A stretch of 55,125 bases of DNA, taken from contig CALGPK010000043.1 of NCBI GenBank assembly GCA_937960415.1, positions 1-55,125 on the forward strand, given 5' to 3'. Every line of letters starts with the position of its first letter. Positions within the stretch are counted from its first letter, which is position 1. The DNA is from an uncultured Bacteroidales bacterium. GTDB lineage: Bacteria > Bacteroidota > Bacteroidia > Bacteroidales > GWA2-32-17. The notes beneath the pieces are model-generated. The model was not told the DNA's origin. It saw nothing but the letters and a program-made list of their open reading frames with translations, and did no database searches. The position numbers and the translations under genes are program-made. Below, one piece after another: positions 9,260-17,513 of the stretch.

Positions 9260-10330
9260 TTAGTTGTTTAATTTTTGATAAAAAATATTACGCTCTACGG
9301 GTACAAATTTTTCTCTGATAATTATTTCCATTAGTTCATTTTTCGTGATAGAGGGTTTCTGCTCTTCGCTGCCCGACATGCTATAAATACGTGTACTGTT
9401 GTATATCGTACCGTCGATATCGTCGGCTCCTGCATGTAACAAAAAAGCAGCCTTATCCTTTCCTATCATGGGCCAATAAGCCTTTATATGATCCATGTTG
9501 TCTAAAAAAATACGAGCCAAAGCAAAAGTTTTAACATCTTCGATAAATGAAACTTCGTTAACATGGCTTAAGTAATTGTTCTGATTCCTGAACTTTAAAG
9601 GTATAAATGCATGAAAACCATGAGTTTCGTCTTGTATGCTACGAATAATTGCCATGTGTTCGATACGATGCTCTATTTTTTCGATATGCCCATAGAGCAT
9701 GGTAGCATTCGAAGGTATTCCCAAACTGTGGGCTTCTTTATGTATAGCTATCCACAACGACGATTGCCCTTTTTCGGGACATAATTGCATACGTATTTTG
9801 TCGTTTAAAATCTCAGCACCACCTCCTGCAAGTGAATTTAAGCCGGCATTCTTAAGCATCGTTAATGTATCCGAAATGCTTAACGAAGATAATTTTGCCA
9901 TATAATGTATTTCAATTGCCGTAAAGGCTTTAATTTGAGCCTGAGGATGAATTTCTTTAACAGCAAATAAAAGTTCCCTGTACCAACCAATATCTCTACG
10001 TGGGTGTACGCCACCGGTTATATGAATTTCTTGTATCGTTTTGGGAATAGTTTTCAGAAAATTCTGTATTTCTTCGATGGAATATTCCCAGAATAGTTCT
10101 TCGCCTGGTTGTTTATGAAAAGAACAGAATTTACAACGATGCACACAGCTGTTCGTTGGCTCTATATGAACATTTTGAATAAAAAAAACTTGTTTGTCAA
10201 AACGATAAGTTTTAATATAATGGGCTAATTCTACTAATTTTGATAATGGTAACTGGTTGTATAAAATTAAAGCTTCTTTTTCAGTAATACGCTGATTCGA
10301 TAAAACTTTATCGACAATACGATTAAGCAC
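9260..10330 (-). CDS. mqnE: Aminofutalosine synthase (radical SAM)
   Basis: A 356-aa radical SAM enzyme that joins the enolpyruvyl unit to adenosine, giving aminofutalosine, the second step of the futalosine menaquinone pathway. The [4Fe-4S]/SAM motif is C62-x3-C66-x2-C69 (CVHRCKFC). Family marks include ITGGVHP (~104-110), LAGGGAEIL, ATMLYGHIE, a QDETHGFHAFIPLKF block and ADDIDGT near the end. MqnC, the cyclising relative, is the main alternative; AGGGAEIL and the ADD(I/L)DGT ending fit MqnE better. The start is GTG at 10330, 23 bp after rpmH, with no nearby ATG. No other mqn gene is in the window. Confidence 0.88.
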   Translation of the reverse strand: MLNRIVDKVLSNQRITEKEALILYNQLPLSKLVELAHYIKTYRFDKQVFFIQNVHIEPTNSCVHRCKFCSFHKQPGEELFWEYSIEEIQNFLKTIPKTIQEIHITGGVHPRRDIGWYRELLFAVKEIHPQAQIKAFTAIEIHYMAKLSSLSISDTLTMLKNAGLNSLAGGGAEILNDKIRMQLCPEKGQSSLWIAIHKEAHSLGIPSNATMLYGHIEKIEHRIEHMAIIRSIQDETHGFHAFIPLKFRNQNNYLSHVNEVSFIEDVKTFALARIFLDNMDHIKAYWPMIGKDKAAFLLHAGADDIDGTIYNSTRIYSMSGSEEQKPSITKNELMEIIIREKFVPVERNIFYQKLNN

Positions 10331-10353
10331 AGTAAATAATAAGGAGCAAAAAA

Positions 10354-10509
10354 TTATTTGCCTTTCAATTCGTCGCTTACAGTTAGTTTTTTGCGTCCTT
10401 TTGCACGACGAGCAGCTAATACACGACGACCGTTATGAGTTGACATCCGTTTGCGAAAACCATGCTTGTTGCGACGACGACGATTCGAAGGTTGAAACGT
10501 TCTTTTCAT
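10354..10509 (-). CDS. rpmH: 50S ribosomal protein L34
   Basis: A 51-aa basic protein beginning [18 protein letters not shown] and containing [19 protein letters not shown], the standard L34 sequence, with a short DELKGK tail. It is a structural protein of the large ribosomal subunit. The start at 10509 is fixed by the invariant MKRT-Q-PS opening. The usual neighbour rnpA is not next to it; instead mqnE follows after 23 bp. The promoter at 10536-10566 is well formed. Confidence 0.97.
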   Translation of the reverse strand: MKRTFQPSNRRRRNKHGFRKRMSTHNGRRVLAARRAKGRKKLTVSDELKGK

Positions 10510-10535
10510 AATACAGGACTTTTAAAAATGGAAGG

Positions 10536-10566
10536 CAAAGGTACAATAATAATTTTTAACTGCAAA
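10536..10566 (-). promoter_or_regulatory. rpmH promoter
   Basis: On the minus strand: TTTG (10566-10563), 19 bp spacer, TACCTTTG (10543-10536). This is an exact match to the Bacteroidota TTTG-N19-TAnnTTTG promoter, 26 bp before the rpmH ATG. Transcription may continue through mqnE and the two envelope genes downstream, given the short gaps. Confidence 0.75.
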
Positions 10567-10638
10567 AAAATTTACTGCAATTTTTCTTTTGAATGGCAAC
10601 GCAATTGTATGTCATACACTATAGAGCCACCTGCAAAA

Positions 10639-13257
10639 TTATCGTTTTATTATAACTGGCCTGGAATAAACCTCTTCATCCGATTCCAATCGGAGTAAGT
10701 ATATTCCTTCGGACCATGTATGTGTTTGAATAATGATATCCATATCGGTACTAATCAAATTTCGCTGAAGTATAAGCTTACCATCGGCGCTGTAAATATT
10801 TAATCTGCTATAATAATTTCTATCAGACAAAAATTGAACATTTAAAATATCATTGGCAGGAGTAGGGAATATATTAACAGTGATTTCTGGATAATCGTTG
10901 TTTATATGAGACTTTGAACAATTTAGTACCCTGGTTCCCGTACCTGAATAGGTATAGGTACAACCATATACATCGGTAACTGTAACAGAGTATCCTAACG
11001 AATTATAACAAAGGTTAATAGCTCGTTGTGTTGTTTGACTTCCTGCATTTGGTGCCCATAAATACGAATACGGAGGATATTCATTAGAAGGATTTACTTG
11101 TGCCCATCCTGTACATTGTCCGGGCTGAGTACAGCCCGAAGAAGGGGTAAGTGTAATATTTAGAATAGATGCACTTCTGGATGCACTTTTTGTAGTGCCA
11201 CAAGCATCCGTTACCGTAACATAATGTGTTTTTTGAGGTGGGCGATTGATTATGGTTTGGGTTGTTCCTACTACATTATTATCCATCTTCCACACATAGG
11301 AATATGGCGGTTTGCCACCGTTTGGATTGGCTGTAAACGTTGCAGTATTTACACAACGATTGGAAGGAGTTGATACTATTGATACTCCTGAAAAAGTAGG
11401 TGGATTATCAAGAGTTACTGTAATAACAACCGAATTTGGGCAGGCGTCCCTTATTGTGCAATAATATGTTCCTGAAGCAAGATTGTTTATTGTTTGTGTG
11501 GTTTTACCATTTGACCAGTAATAGGTATAAGGAGGCTTACCATTATTGGGCAAAGCTGTAATGGTTCCATTATTGGAGTTTGGGCAGGGATCGCTTTTGG
11601 TATATGTAGCAGTAAGTGGAGGATTTTCGGTTAATTGATATGACTTAATCATTGTACAATTGTTTGTGCCAGTAACCGTAACGGTATAAAGTCCTGCACT
11701 TAAATTAGTAATCGTTTGACTGGTTGATTGATTGGACCATAAAAAAGAATAAGGCTCATTTCCGGATGTTGGATTTGCAGTAATGCTTCCATCGCTTCCC
11801 CCGGGACATTGAACGTTCGTAGCTACAAAGTTAATATCTTCGAAGCAACCCATTTTGGCAACATAAGCATCACGATAATTTACACGAGGATTCCTGAACT
11901 TTATAGTATCTGACAAGAATATTAAAAATAAAGAATCGGAGGTAAATTCTCCCATAAAGTAATAAGATCTTGCCGTAGGAGTTAATATTCCTGTCCAGCT
12001 GTTTTCGTTATTCTTGCCTTTTGCAGTAACCACTTTATTAACCATGCCATTATTAGCATTACCTAATAACAAACAGCCATCGACACCCCCTTTCAAAAGT
12101 AAGTTTTGACCATTGATGGTCATATTTCCTCCATAACAACCTGAAGCAGTAAATGATTGGTTAACTGCATTGATATAATAAAGTCTATCGTCGCCTGTAG
12201 AGCCATGGTTCTTAACCCATTGCAAAACACCATCAGAAGAATATTTTAGCAAAAGCATATCATTTTTGCCTGCAGCAACATTTTGAGGAAAGACATTACT
12301 TATATTGTTTTCTGTAGAATCAATAGTCAATTGTGAGCAAGCAAAATAACCTGCCAAATAAACATTTCCCTGCTGGTCATGATTGTGTCGATGGATATAG
12401 ATATCATTTCCACTTCCACGAATTCGTCTAACCCAAATATCTTCTCCATTGGTATTAAGCTGTGCAACAAAACCATCTCGATAGCTATTATTGCTAACTA
12501 TGGTTTGATTGGGAAATGACAATGTGCCCGAAAATTGACCCGAAAGGTAAATATAATCTTCATAAATAGTAATGGATCTGATATAAGTTAAAGGGCTTGT
12601 TGTTTCGAATAATTTTACCCATTTGAAATTTCCCCATTCATCAAATTTTACCAAAAAATTTTGCCTGTTCGAATATTCGTTGTCATGTAGATAGTCGGCA
12701 CCACCTGCAATGACTGCTTCGTTGGTAAATATTCCTAACACATATAAATTGTTATGGTTATCTACGGCAAGGTTTCCATTTACTTGATGATTGTAGCCAC
12801 CAGCTACTAAATATAAGTCTTCTAAATCGCCACTCGAAGTAATTTTTGCGACGGCTATATCATTTTGTTCGGCAGTTAGTTCTGCTCCAAGAATATTGGT
12901 TGTGCCATTGAATGTAAAACCGAGATAAATTGATTTTTGATCGGTTGAAAGAGCAATCCCATAAACATTTTCGGTTCCGCTTCCACCCAATTGTCTACTC
13001 CAAAGCAGGTTACCATTTGCATCGTATTTTACAAGAAACATGTCTTGTAAGCCTAACGAAATATACGTTATGTTATTTTGCAAGATTTCTCCGTTAAAGT
13101 TTCCTGCCACATATACATTGCCCTGATTATCGATAACAACAAATTGAGGCACATTTTGCCCCCTACCGGTGTAATGCTTTACCCATAAAAAACCCTGTCC
13201 TAAGACATGGATAACACATAATATCAAAAGGGCGCCAGAAATATATAATGTTCTCAT
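10639..13257 (-). CDS. Secreted SBBP/SprB-repeat protein with T9SS type A signal
   Basis: An 872-aa exported protein with a signal peptide (MRTLYISGALLILCVIHVLG-Q). Residues ~25-460 are beta-propeller repeats of the SBBP type: repeated DNQGNVYVAGNF, DNHNNLYVLGIF, DQQGNVYLAGYF and WVK-x-x-G motifs. Residues ~486-760 hold four SprB-like repeats (G-S-I-T-x-x-P-x-x-G-x-x-PYSF-x-WSN). The last ~75 residues (IFPTPANDILNV to the end) are a type A T9SS sorting domain. Likely a surface or secreted adhesin-like protein with no catalytic motif. The upstream region carries no clear TAnnTTTG site. Confidence 0.85.
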   Translation of the reverse strand: MRTLYISGALLILCVIHVLGQGFLWVKHYTGRGQNVPQFVVIDNQGNVYVAGNFNGEILQNNITYISLGLQDMFLVKYDANGNLLWSRQLGGSGTENVYGIALSTDQKSIYLGFTFNGTTNILGAELTAEQNDIAVAKITSSGDLEDLYLVAGGYNHQVNGNLAVDNHNNLYVLGIFTNEAVIAGGADYLHDNEYSNRQNFLVKFDEWGNFKWVKLFETTSPLTYIRSITIYEDYIYLSGQFSGTLSFPNQTIVSNNSYRDGFVAQLNTNGEDIWVRRIRGSGNDIYIHRHNHDQQGNVYLAGYFACSQLTIDSTENNISNVFPQNVAAGKNDMLLLKYSSDGVLQWVKNHGSTGDDRLYYINAVNQSFTASGCYGGNMTINGQNLLLKGGVDGCLLLGNANNGMVNKVVTAKGKNNENSWTGILTPTARSYYFMGEFTSDSLFLIFLSDTIKFRNPRVNYRDAYVAKMGCFEDINFVATNVQCPGGSDGSITANPTSGNEPYSFLWSNQSTSQTITNLSAGLYTVTVTGTNNCTMIKSYQLTENPPLTATYTKSDPCPNSNNGTITALPNNGKPPYTYYWSNGKTTQTINNLASGTYYCTIRDACPNSVVITVTLDNPPTFSGVSIVSTPSNRCVNTATFTANPNGGKPPYSYVWKMDNNVVGTTQTIINRPPQKTHYVTVTDACGTTKSASRSASILNITLTPSSGCTQPGQCTGWAQVNPSNEYPPYSYLWAPNAGSQTTQRAINLCYNSLGYSVTVTDVYGCTYTYSGTGTRVLNCSKSHINNDYPEITVNIFPTPANDILNVQFLSDRNYYSRLNIYSADGKLILQRNLISTDMDIIIQTHTWSEGIYLLRLESDEEVYSRPVIIKR

Positions 13258-13287
13258 AACGTATTTTTTTTAGTTTTACGAAGTAAA

Positions 13288-15060
13288 CTATAAAGTAGTT
13301 TCATTTTTAATAAATAAAGTTATCAACAAAAAGCGTAAAAAAACTTGCTTTTTCAGTTTGTTGGAAACAAATTGTTCGTAGATGTATTGTACATCGAAAA
13401 TTTCATTAAGCAAATCGTTTTTCAATGAATATTTCAAAAGATTTTTAATCTGATTGTATTCTTTCTGAATACGAAGTTCTATATCGGCCGATTGAATAGC
13501 CCTTTTGGGATTATTAATAATTTCTGTCGGTACTAATTCTTTTCCAAGTCGTTTAACAAACAAACGGCTTTCTTTATGTTTCACAAAAAAGTGCGTGGGT
13601 AAGGAAAAACAAAAGTTAATAATTCTTGGATCGGCAAAAGGATCTACAATATCAATATTGTAATGTATTCCTTTCTCATTCCATGTAGAATAACCCTGCC
13701 ATAAATATTGCTTAAGAAAATAATTTCTTTTTTCGTCGAACGAAAACGATTGAAACGACGGATGATATTGAGCTTGTTTGAAAAAAAGAGGTAATTGATA
13801 TTGTTTTAGAAACTGCTTGTTGTATAAATTTTTGTGTCGTAACACAAATTGCCTGTTATCGATATTCATTTTCATTGCTGCGATTTGCAAGAATTTTCTG
13901 ATAAGCGATTGCCTTAATTCGACAAATGGCCATGAGATGGTTAAGTTTCCCATTTGAGCTATCAACAACTTTTTGACTTCAATCAATTGAAGTTGTTGCA
14001 GCATCGATAATAACCAATGCTGATTTAATGCATTTCTTACCGGATAGCCATGAATTTTGAGCGATTGATGTAATGCACCTAAAAGACTTACGTTCTGTGC
14101 ATTATCGATTACATGAACGAGGTTTGAAAAACGGGCAACTAACAATTGCGACAGAAACAACTCGTTACCATATCGACGAGCACTTTCCAATTCCTTATAT
14201 TCATTTAAAGGCACTGCTGTGGCTGCAAACAAGGGTCTATTTTGCGAAGCCATTTTTTGAGCAGTAAAAGCCGTTAAGAACGATGAATCCAGTCCACTGC
14301 TCAACGTTGTTGCAACAATAGTATCATTGGTAATAATTTCGTCAAGTACCAGATGAAGTAAATGATTAAATTCTTCGTACGCTTCTTCGTTTTTGGAATA
14401 ATGTTTAGTGGTAGAATTAGGCTGCCAATAAAGAATGGTTTTGGTAGAACCTGTTTTTAAAATAACTTTTGAAGCCGATGGAACTTTTTTTATATGTTCG
14501 TAAGAAGTTTCGTCGGGTTTTCCGGGATAAGCCAATAATAATGCACCTAACTGACGTTTGTTGAGTTGTCGTGGTAAATCTTTAAACCGTAGCAGTGTTG
14601 ATAAAGATGTGGAAAAATAAAACAAATCGTTTTTACTATAATAGTATATCGGCAACATTCCCAGATGGTCGCGGTATAAAGTTATTTCAAACATTTGTTT
14701 GCTATAGCATATAAAAAACCATTTACCGTAACATCGTTCAAACAGTCTTTCACCAATTTTTAAGTAGGCTTGAATAAAAAATTGCTGGTCGTTTGTAACA
14801 TCGTTGATATTTAATTTTGCTTCTGCTGCAATTTGATTTTTGTTGTAAATAGTTCCAACCATGAAAAATAACTGCTGCTCGTCTTCGTAAATAAAATTGT
14901 TTGCATCGCAATGGAGTTCAGAACTAATTATAACGGCCTTAAAGTTCTGATGGTTTACATAGCATATATTATCGAAGGGATACATCGGGGCGATTTCGTT
15001 CAAAACATTGTTATGAAGGAGTTGGTTTTGTAAACTAATATATCCTGCTACAATCCACAT
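13288..15060 (-). CDS. Asparagine-synthetase-like protein, lasso cyclase (C protein) type
   Basis: A 590-aa AsnB homologue. The N-terminal Ntn-type domain (~1-200) starts MWIVAGY, without the Cys2 nucleophile needed to hydrolyse glutamine, so it cannot be an ordinary glutamine-using asparagine synthetase. The PP-loop of the ATP pyrophosphatase domain is intact (SSGLDSS, 254-260). This combination is normal for lasso-peptide macrolactam synthetases (McjC type), which activate a side-chain carboxylate with ATP. It overlaps the B2 gene by one base (TAATG) and is last in the operon. An amidotransferase acting on a surface glycan is the main alternative. Confidence 0.75.
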   Translation of the reverse strand: MWIVAGYISLQNQLLHNNVLNEIAPMYPFDNICYVNHQNFKAVIISSELHCDANNFIYEDEQQLFFMVGTIYNKNQIAAEAKLNINDVTNDQQFFIQAYLKIGERLFERCYGKWFFICYSKQMFEITLYRDHLGMLPIYYYSKNDLFYFSTSLSTLLRFKDLPRQLNKRQLGALLLAYPGKPDETSYEHIKKVPSASKVILKTGSTKTILYWQPNSTTKHYSKNEEAYEEFNHLLHLVLDEIITNDTIVATTLSSGLDSSFLTAFTAQKMASQNRPLFAATAVPLNEYKELESARRYGNELFLSQLLVARFSNLVHVIDNAQNVSLLGALHQSLKIHGYPVRNALNQHWLLSMLQQLQLIEVKKLLIAQMGNLTISWPFVELRQSLIRKFLQIAAMKMNIDNRQFVLRHKNLYNKQFLKQYQLPLFFKQAQYHPSFQSFSFDEKRNYFLKQYLWQGYSTWNEKGIHYNIDIVDPFADPRIINFCFSLPTHFFVKHKESRLFVKRLGKELVPTEIINNPKRAIQSADIELRIQKEYNQIKNLLKYSLKNDLLNEIFDVQYIYEQFVSNKLKKQVFLRFLLITLFIKNETTL

Positions 15061-15491
15061 TATGCTTCTATTTGATGTATATGAATAAAATCGGTGTTCC
15101 CTCGTTCTACAATCTCTTCACCAGACGATACAATCCATACATGAGCTTTAAGTTGTTTATGATGCTTCCACACACCAAAATATAATGTAAATGGAATATT
15201 TCTCCGCTTAAGCATTAAGGCTGCTGTAAACGACTGTTCGATGCACTTAAATCTCCAGATAGCGATCTTATTAACTCTTGATAAAGACTTGCGAATCAGT
15301 TGTAAAGTTTCCTTTTTATTGTCGTCATGGTTTAAAAATGATGATGTATTTATTACAACTTTCGACTGAACCTTCTGGTACGAAAAAAACAGCAACCACC
15401 AACGAACTTTCAGACTGGTAAATAAAGCATCCCAGAAAAACAAATAATCGATGTTGGACCAACGAAAAAAATTACATCGTTTTGTAAACAT
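15060..15491 (-). CDS. Lasso peptide biosynthesis B2 protein (transglutaminase-like leader protease)
   Basis: A 143-aa protein of the McjB C-terminal (B2) family, a cysteine-protease fold that removes the leader of a lasso precursor. The family core is seen: Cys83 in RFKCIEQSF, then LMLKRRNIPFTLYFGV, then His117 in KAHVWIV. The third catalytic residue is less clear (Asp134 is possible). The N-terminal ~45 residues contain a hydrophobic WWLLFF segment. It overlaps the PqqD-like gene by 20 bp and abuts the cyclase, the usual B1-B2-C order. The short form without a fused RRE fits with the separate PqqD-like gene. Confidence 0.78.
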   Translation of the reverse strand: MFTKRCNFFRWSNIDYLFFWDALFTSLKVRWWLLFFSYQKVQSKVVINTSSFLNHDDNKKETLQLIRKSLSRVNKIAIWRFKCIEQSFTAALMLKRRNIPFTLYFGVWKHHKQLKAHVWIVSSGEEIVERGNTDFIHIHQIEA

Positions 15492-15762
15492 CTATTAACC
15501 CTTTCTCCGATAATTGTTTCAAAAAATCGCTTACTTCTTGCAAACATTGCTCCTCAGAAACGCTGAACTGTTGCATAAGTTTTTCTTTTAATTGCTCTAC
15601 AGAAATGACCTCTTCGAGCAGCTTCCATATAACCGATCCTACTTTATTAAAACTGTAATATTTGCCTTCTTCGGGATGAACCAATACTATTTCGTTATCT
15701 ATTTCTGTAAAGGTGATATTCGGTTTACGCTTATATAGAATTTGTTCAGGGCTCATAATCAT
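15472..15762 (-). CDS. PqqD-like RiPP recognition element (B1 type)
   Basis: A 96-aa protein of the PqqD family. The pattern IDNEIVLVHPEEGKYYSFNKVGSVIWKLLEE (beta-hairpin, then helix; ~20-50), followed by a helix-turn-helix-like C-terminal half ending LSEKGLIDV, is the standard RiPP recognition element that binds precursor leaders. As a stand-alone protein encoded just before a B2 protein, it fits the B1 role. It overlaps the sulfotransferase gene by 17 bp. Met3 (15756) is an equally good start. Confidence 0.8.
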   Translation of the reverse strand: MIMSPEQILYKRKPNITFTEIDNEIVLVHPEEGKYYSFNKVGSVIWKLLEEVISVEQLKEKLMQQFSVSEEQCLQEVSDFLKQLSEKGLIDVYKTM

Positions 15763-16579
15763 ATTGTTTTATAACATCATAATGTTGCTCATAAATACGA
15801 TCGATTTGTTGGCATGTTAAATACTGACGATAATAATACGATTTTCCGGTATGAAAAAAAACTGTACTGTGAACCGATTTTTCTTCAAATCCGTATTGTT
15901 GTTCCTGTTGTTTTAAATTCTCAAAAGAAGTAAATTGTATGGCATCAGATAATTGGCTGTTTGTAAATGGTATCTGGCAGCAATGGAGTATTTGAGCAAA
16001 TGTTTTTTCGGTATCATGCAACAAATCTTCGTATCTGATCACATGTACATCGAGCTGTTTTTGCTCTATCCAGCTTTTTAAATGTTGCGACCATGTGCCT
16101 AAGGTCTGAGGCATTTGAATTTGATATTTTTGAGTACTAGAGGCTAATGTGTAAGAAGGGTTGTTCATTATTTGAATTGTTTCATCAATAGATTTACCGA
16201 GGTGTCGCGAAAACGAAATAGCTATATCAAACGGATTGCGTATAATGTATATAACTACCCGGCTTACATCAATTGGTAAAAAAGGCAATCCATATAACGT
16301 AGGATGATATTTATCGTGAATTTTTACCGGGAAATGCAATATTTGTTGGGCTTTTTCGGTAAATACAAATAACCTTAATTTGTGCAAATATTGGTTTGTA
16401 AGTTCGCTAATGTCCATATCAGCTTCCTGTTCAATAAATGTTTTGGAGCTGTATATGGGTATCTGCAAATGATTGATGTGATTGGTCTTAAATAACATTC
16501 TGGATAAAAAAGTTCGTACCCATGTGTTGCCCGATTTGGGGTATGATGCCAGCCATATAATAGAACGATTGGCACTCAT
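15746..16579 (-). CDS. PAPS-dependent sulfotransferase
   Basis: A 277-aa protein with the two PAPS-binding motifs of the sulfotransferase family: 5'-phosphosulfate loop SYPKSGNTW (12-20) and 3'-phosphate site YIIRNPFDIAISF (~100-112). It should transfer sulfate from PAPS to a hydroxyl or amine. The acceptor is unknown: a peptide made by the neighbouring RiPP-like genes or a polysaccharide are both possible. The start overlaps the stop of the HPrK-like gene (ATGA), and the end runs 17 bp into the PqqD-like gene, so translation is likely coupled. No PAPS-making genes are in the window. Confidence 0.85.
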   Translation of the reverse strand: MSANRSIIWLASYPKSGNTWVRTFLSRMLFKTNHINHLQIPIYSSKTFIEQEADMDISELTNQYLHKLRLFVFTEKAQQILHFPVKIHDKYHPTLYGLPFLPIDVSRVVIYIIRNPFDIAISFSRHLGKSIDETIQIMNNPSYTLASSTQKYQIQMPQTLGTWSQHLKSWIEQKQLDVHVIRYEDLLHDTEKTFAQILHCCQIPFTNSQLSDAIQFTSFENLKQQEQQYGFEEKSVHSTVFFHTGKSYYYRQYLTCQQIDRIYEQHYDVIKQYDYEP

Positions 16580-17469
16580 AACAGTTTTTCTATAAAATCA
16601 TGAATGTATATCTCCCAGCTGTTAAGTTTTAAATTTAACGGACGAGTTAAAACGTATGCCCTACACTGATGGCCCAATGTAGAAATATAATCGAACATAA
16701 GTTCTTTAAATGTATGCTCTATCCATGGTTTCCGATAAATATTCATCTGCAATAATGCCCATTTTCGGGCACCTTTAACTTCTTCGATACTAAAACGTTG
16801 TTGGGTTGAAGTTTGTAAAAAAATGAGAATATTCGGTTTAATAGATTCATCACAAAAAAGTTGACGATCGGTAACGTAGAATTTTTTTATTTGTGGATGA
16901 ACGGCTTTTATAGGTTCTGCCTGTAACTGTAATATTATATCGTTCCACAATTTAAGCTCTGGATACGATGGAATAGCCTCAATGCCCGAAAATGTTTTCT
17001 TTAACAACACGATGTCGTCGGAGATATATCTGGCTTTGTATTTTTGCATTAAGTAAAACAAAAAAGTGGATTTGCCCGAGCCTGAATTGCCCATAATCAA
17101 GAGATTGCAATTATGGAGTATAACACCTGCTGCATGAAGAGGCAACTGTTGGAAATAGCAAGCCGTAAGCGACATTACAGGTCCTAATAAATACGGTTCG
17201 TACAAATAATTTTTTTCTGGACGAGTGTAAATAGTGCGTTGCAAGTGATTGTAATTAAATAATAAATTAAGAGGCTTAAAAATAAAACCGGTTTTGCAGA
17301 TCTGTATGCGTGAATGATTGAATATTATTTCTTGTAAGCAAGGTTCGTATCGGTCGTTTTTGATATATAGCTTAAAATCCTGTTCTGTATCGTCCAAAAC
17401 AGTAGTTTGTATAGGAAATTCTGAGTATAGCGTGAAATTGAAAATATTATAACGATAAAAGTTTGTCAC
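16576..17469 (-). CDS. HPr-kinase-like P-loop ATPase
   Basis: A 297-aa protein with a C-terminal HPr kinase-like domain: LPLHAAGV (~109-116), P-loop GNSGSGKS (127-134) and ISDD (149-152). The order LHAAGV - G.SGSGKST - SDD is the hallmark of HprK-type kinases. The N-terminal ~95 residues replace the usual HprK N-domain, so this is not the PTS regulator. In lasso clusters of the paeninodin type, a homologue phosphorylates a serine of the peptide; here the same role is an inference. The start is GTG at 17469, with a TAAATTTG -7-like site just before it, so a promoter inside the operon is possible. Confidence 0.72.
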   Translation of the reverse strand: MTNFYRYNIFNFTLYSEFPIQTTVLDDTEQDFKLYIKNDRYEPCLQEIIFNHSRIQICKTGFIFKPLNLLFNYNHLQRTIYTRPEKNYLYEPYLLGPVMSLTACYFQQLPLHAAGVILHNCNLLIMGNSGSGKSTFLFYLMQKYKARYISDDIVLLKKTFSGIEAIPSYPELKLWNDIILQLQAEPIKAVHPQIKKFYVTDRQLFCDESIKPNILIFLQTSTQQRFSIEEVKGARKWALLQMNIYRKPWIEHTFKELMFDYISTLGHQCRAYVLTRPLNLKLNSWEIYIHDFIEKLL

Positions 17470-17478
17470 TTTTTATTG

Positions 17479-17486
17479 CAAATTTA
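17479..17486 (-). promoter_or_regulatory. Possible internal -7 element before the RiPP-like block
   Basis: TAAATTTG on the minus strand fits TAnnTTTG and lies in the only real gap (44 bp) between the GNAT gene and the HPrK-like gene. No TTTG occurs at the right distance, and the site is only 9 bp from the GTG start, so this is weak. If real, it would allow the five maturation genes to be expressed apart from the upstream genes. Confidence 0.25.
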
Positions 17487-17513
17487 ATCATTTTCTGTTT
17501 GTTCGAATGCAAT

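Noticed and set aside
17470-17513. The only gap in the RiPP-like block as a place for a precursor peptide
   Set aside because: 44 bp is too short for a leader and core, and no open frame crosses it on the coding strand.
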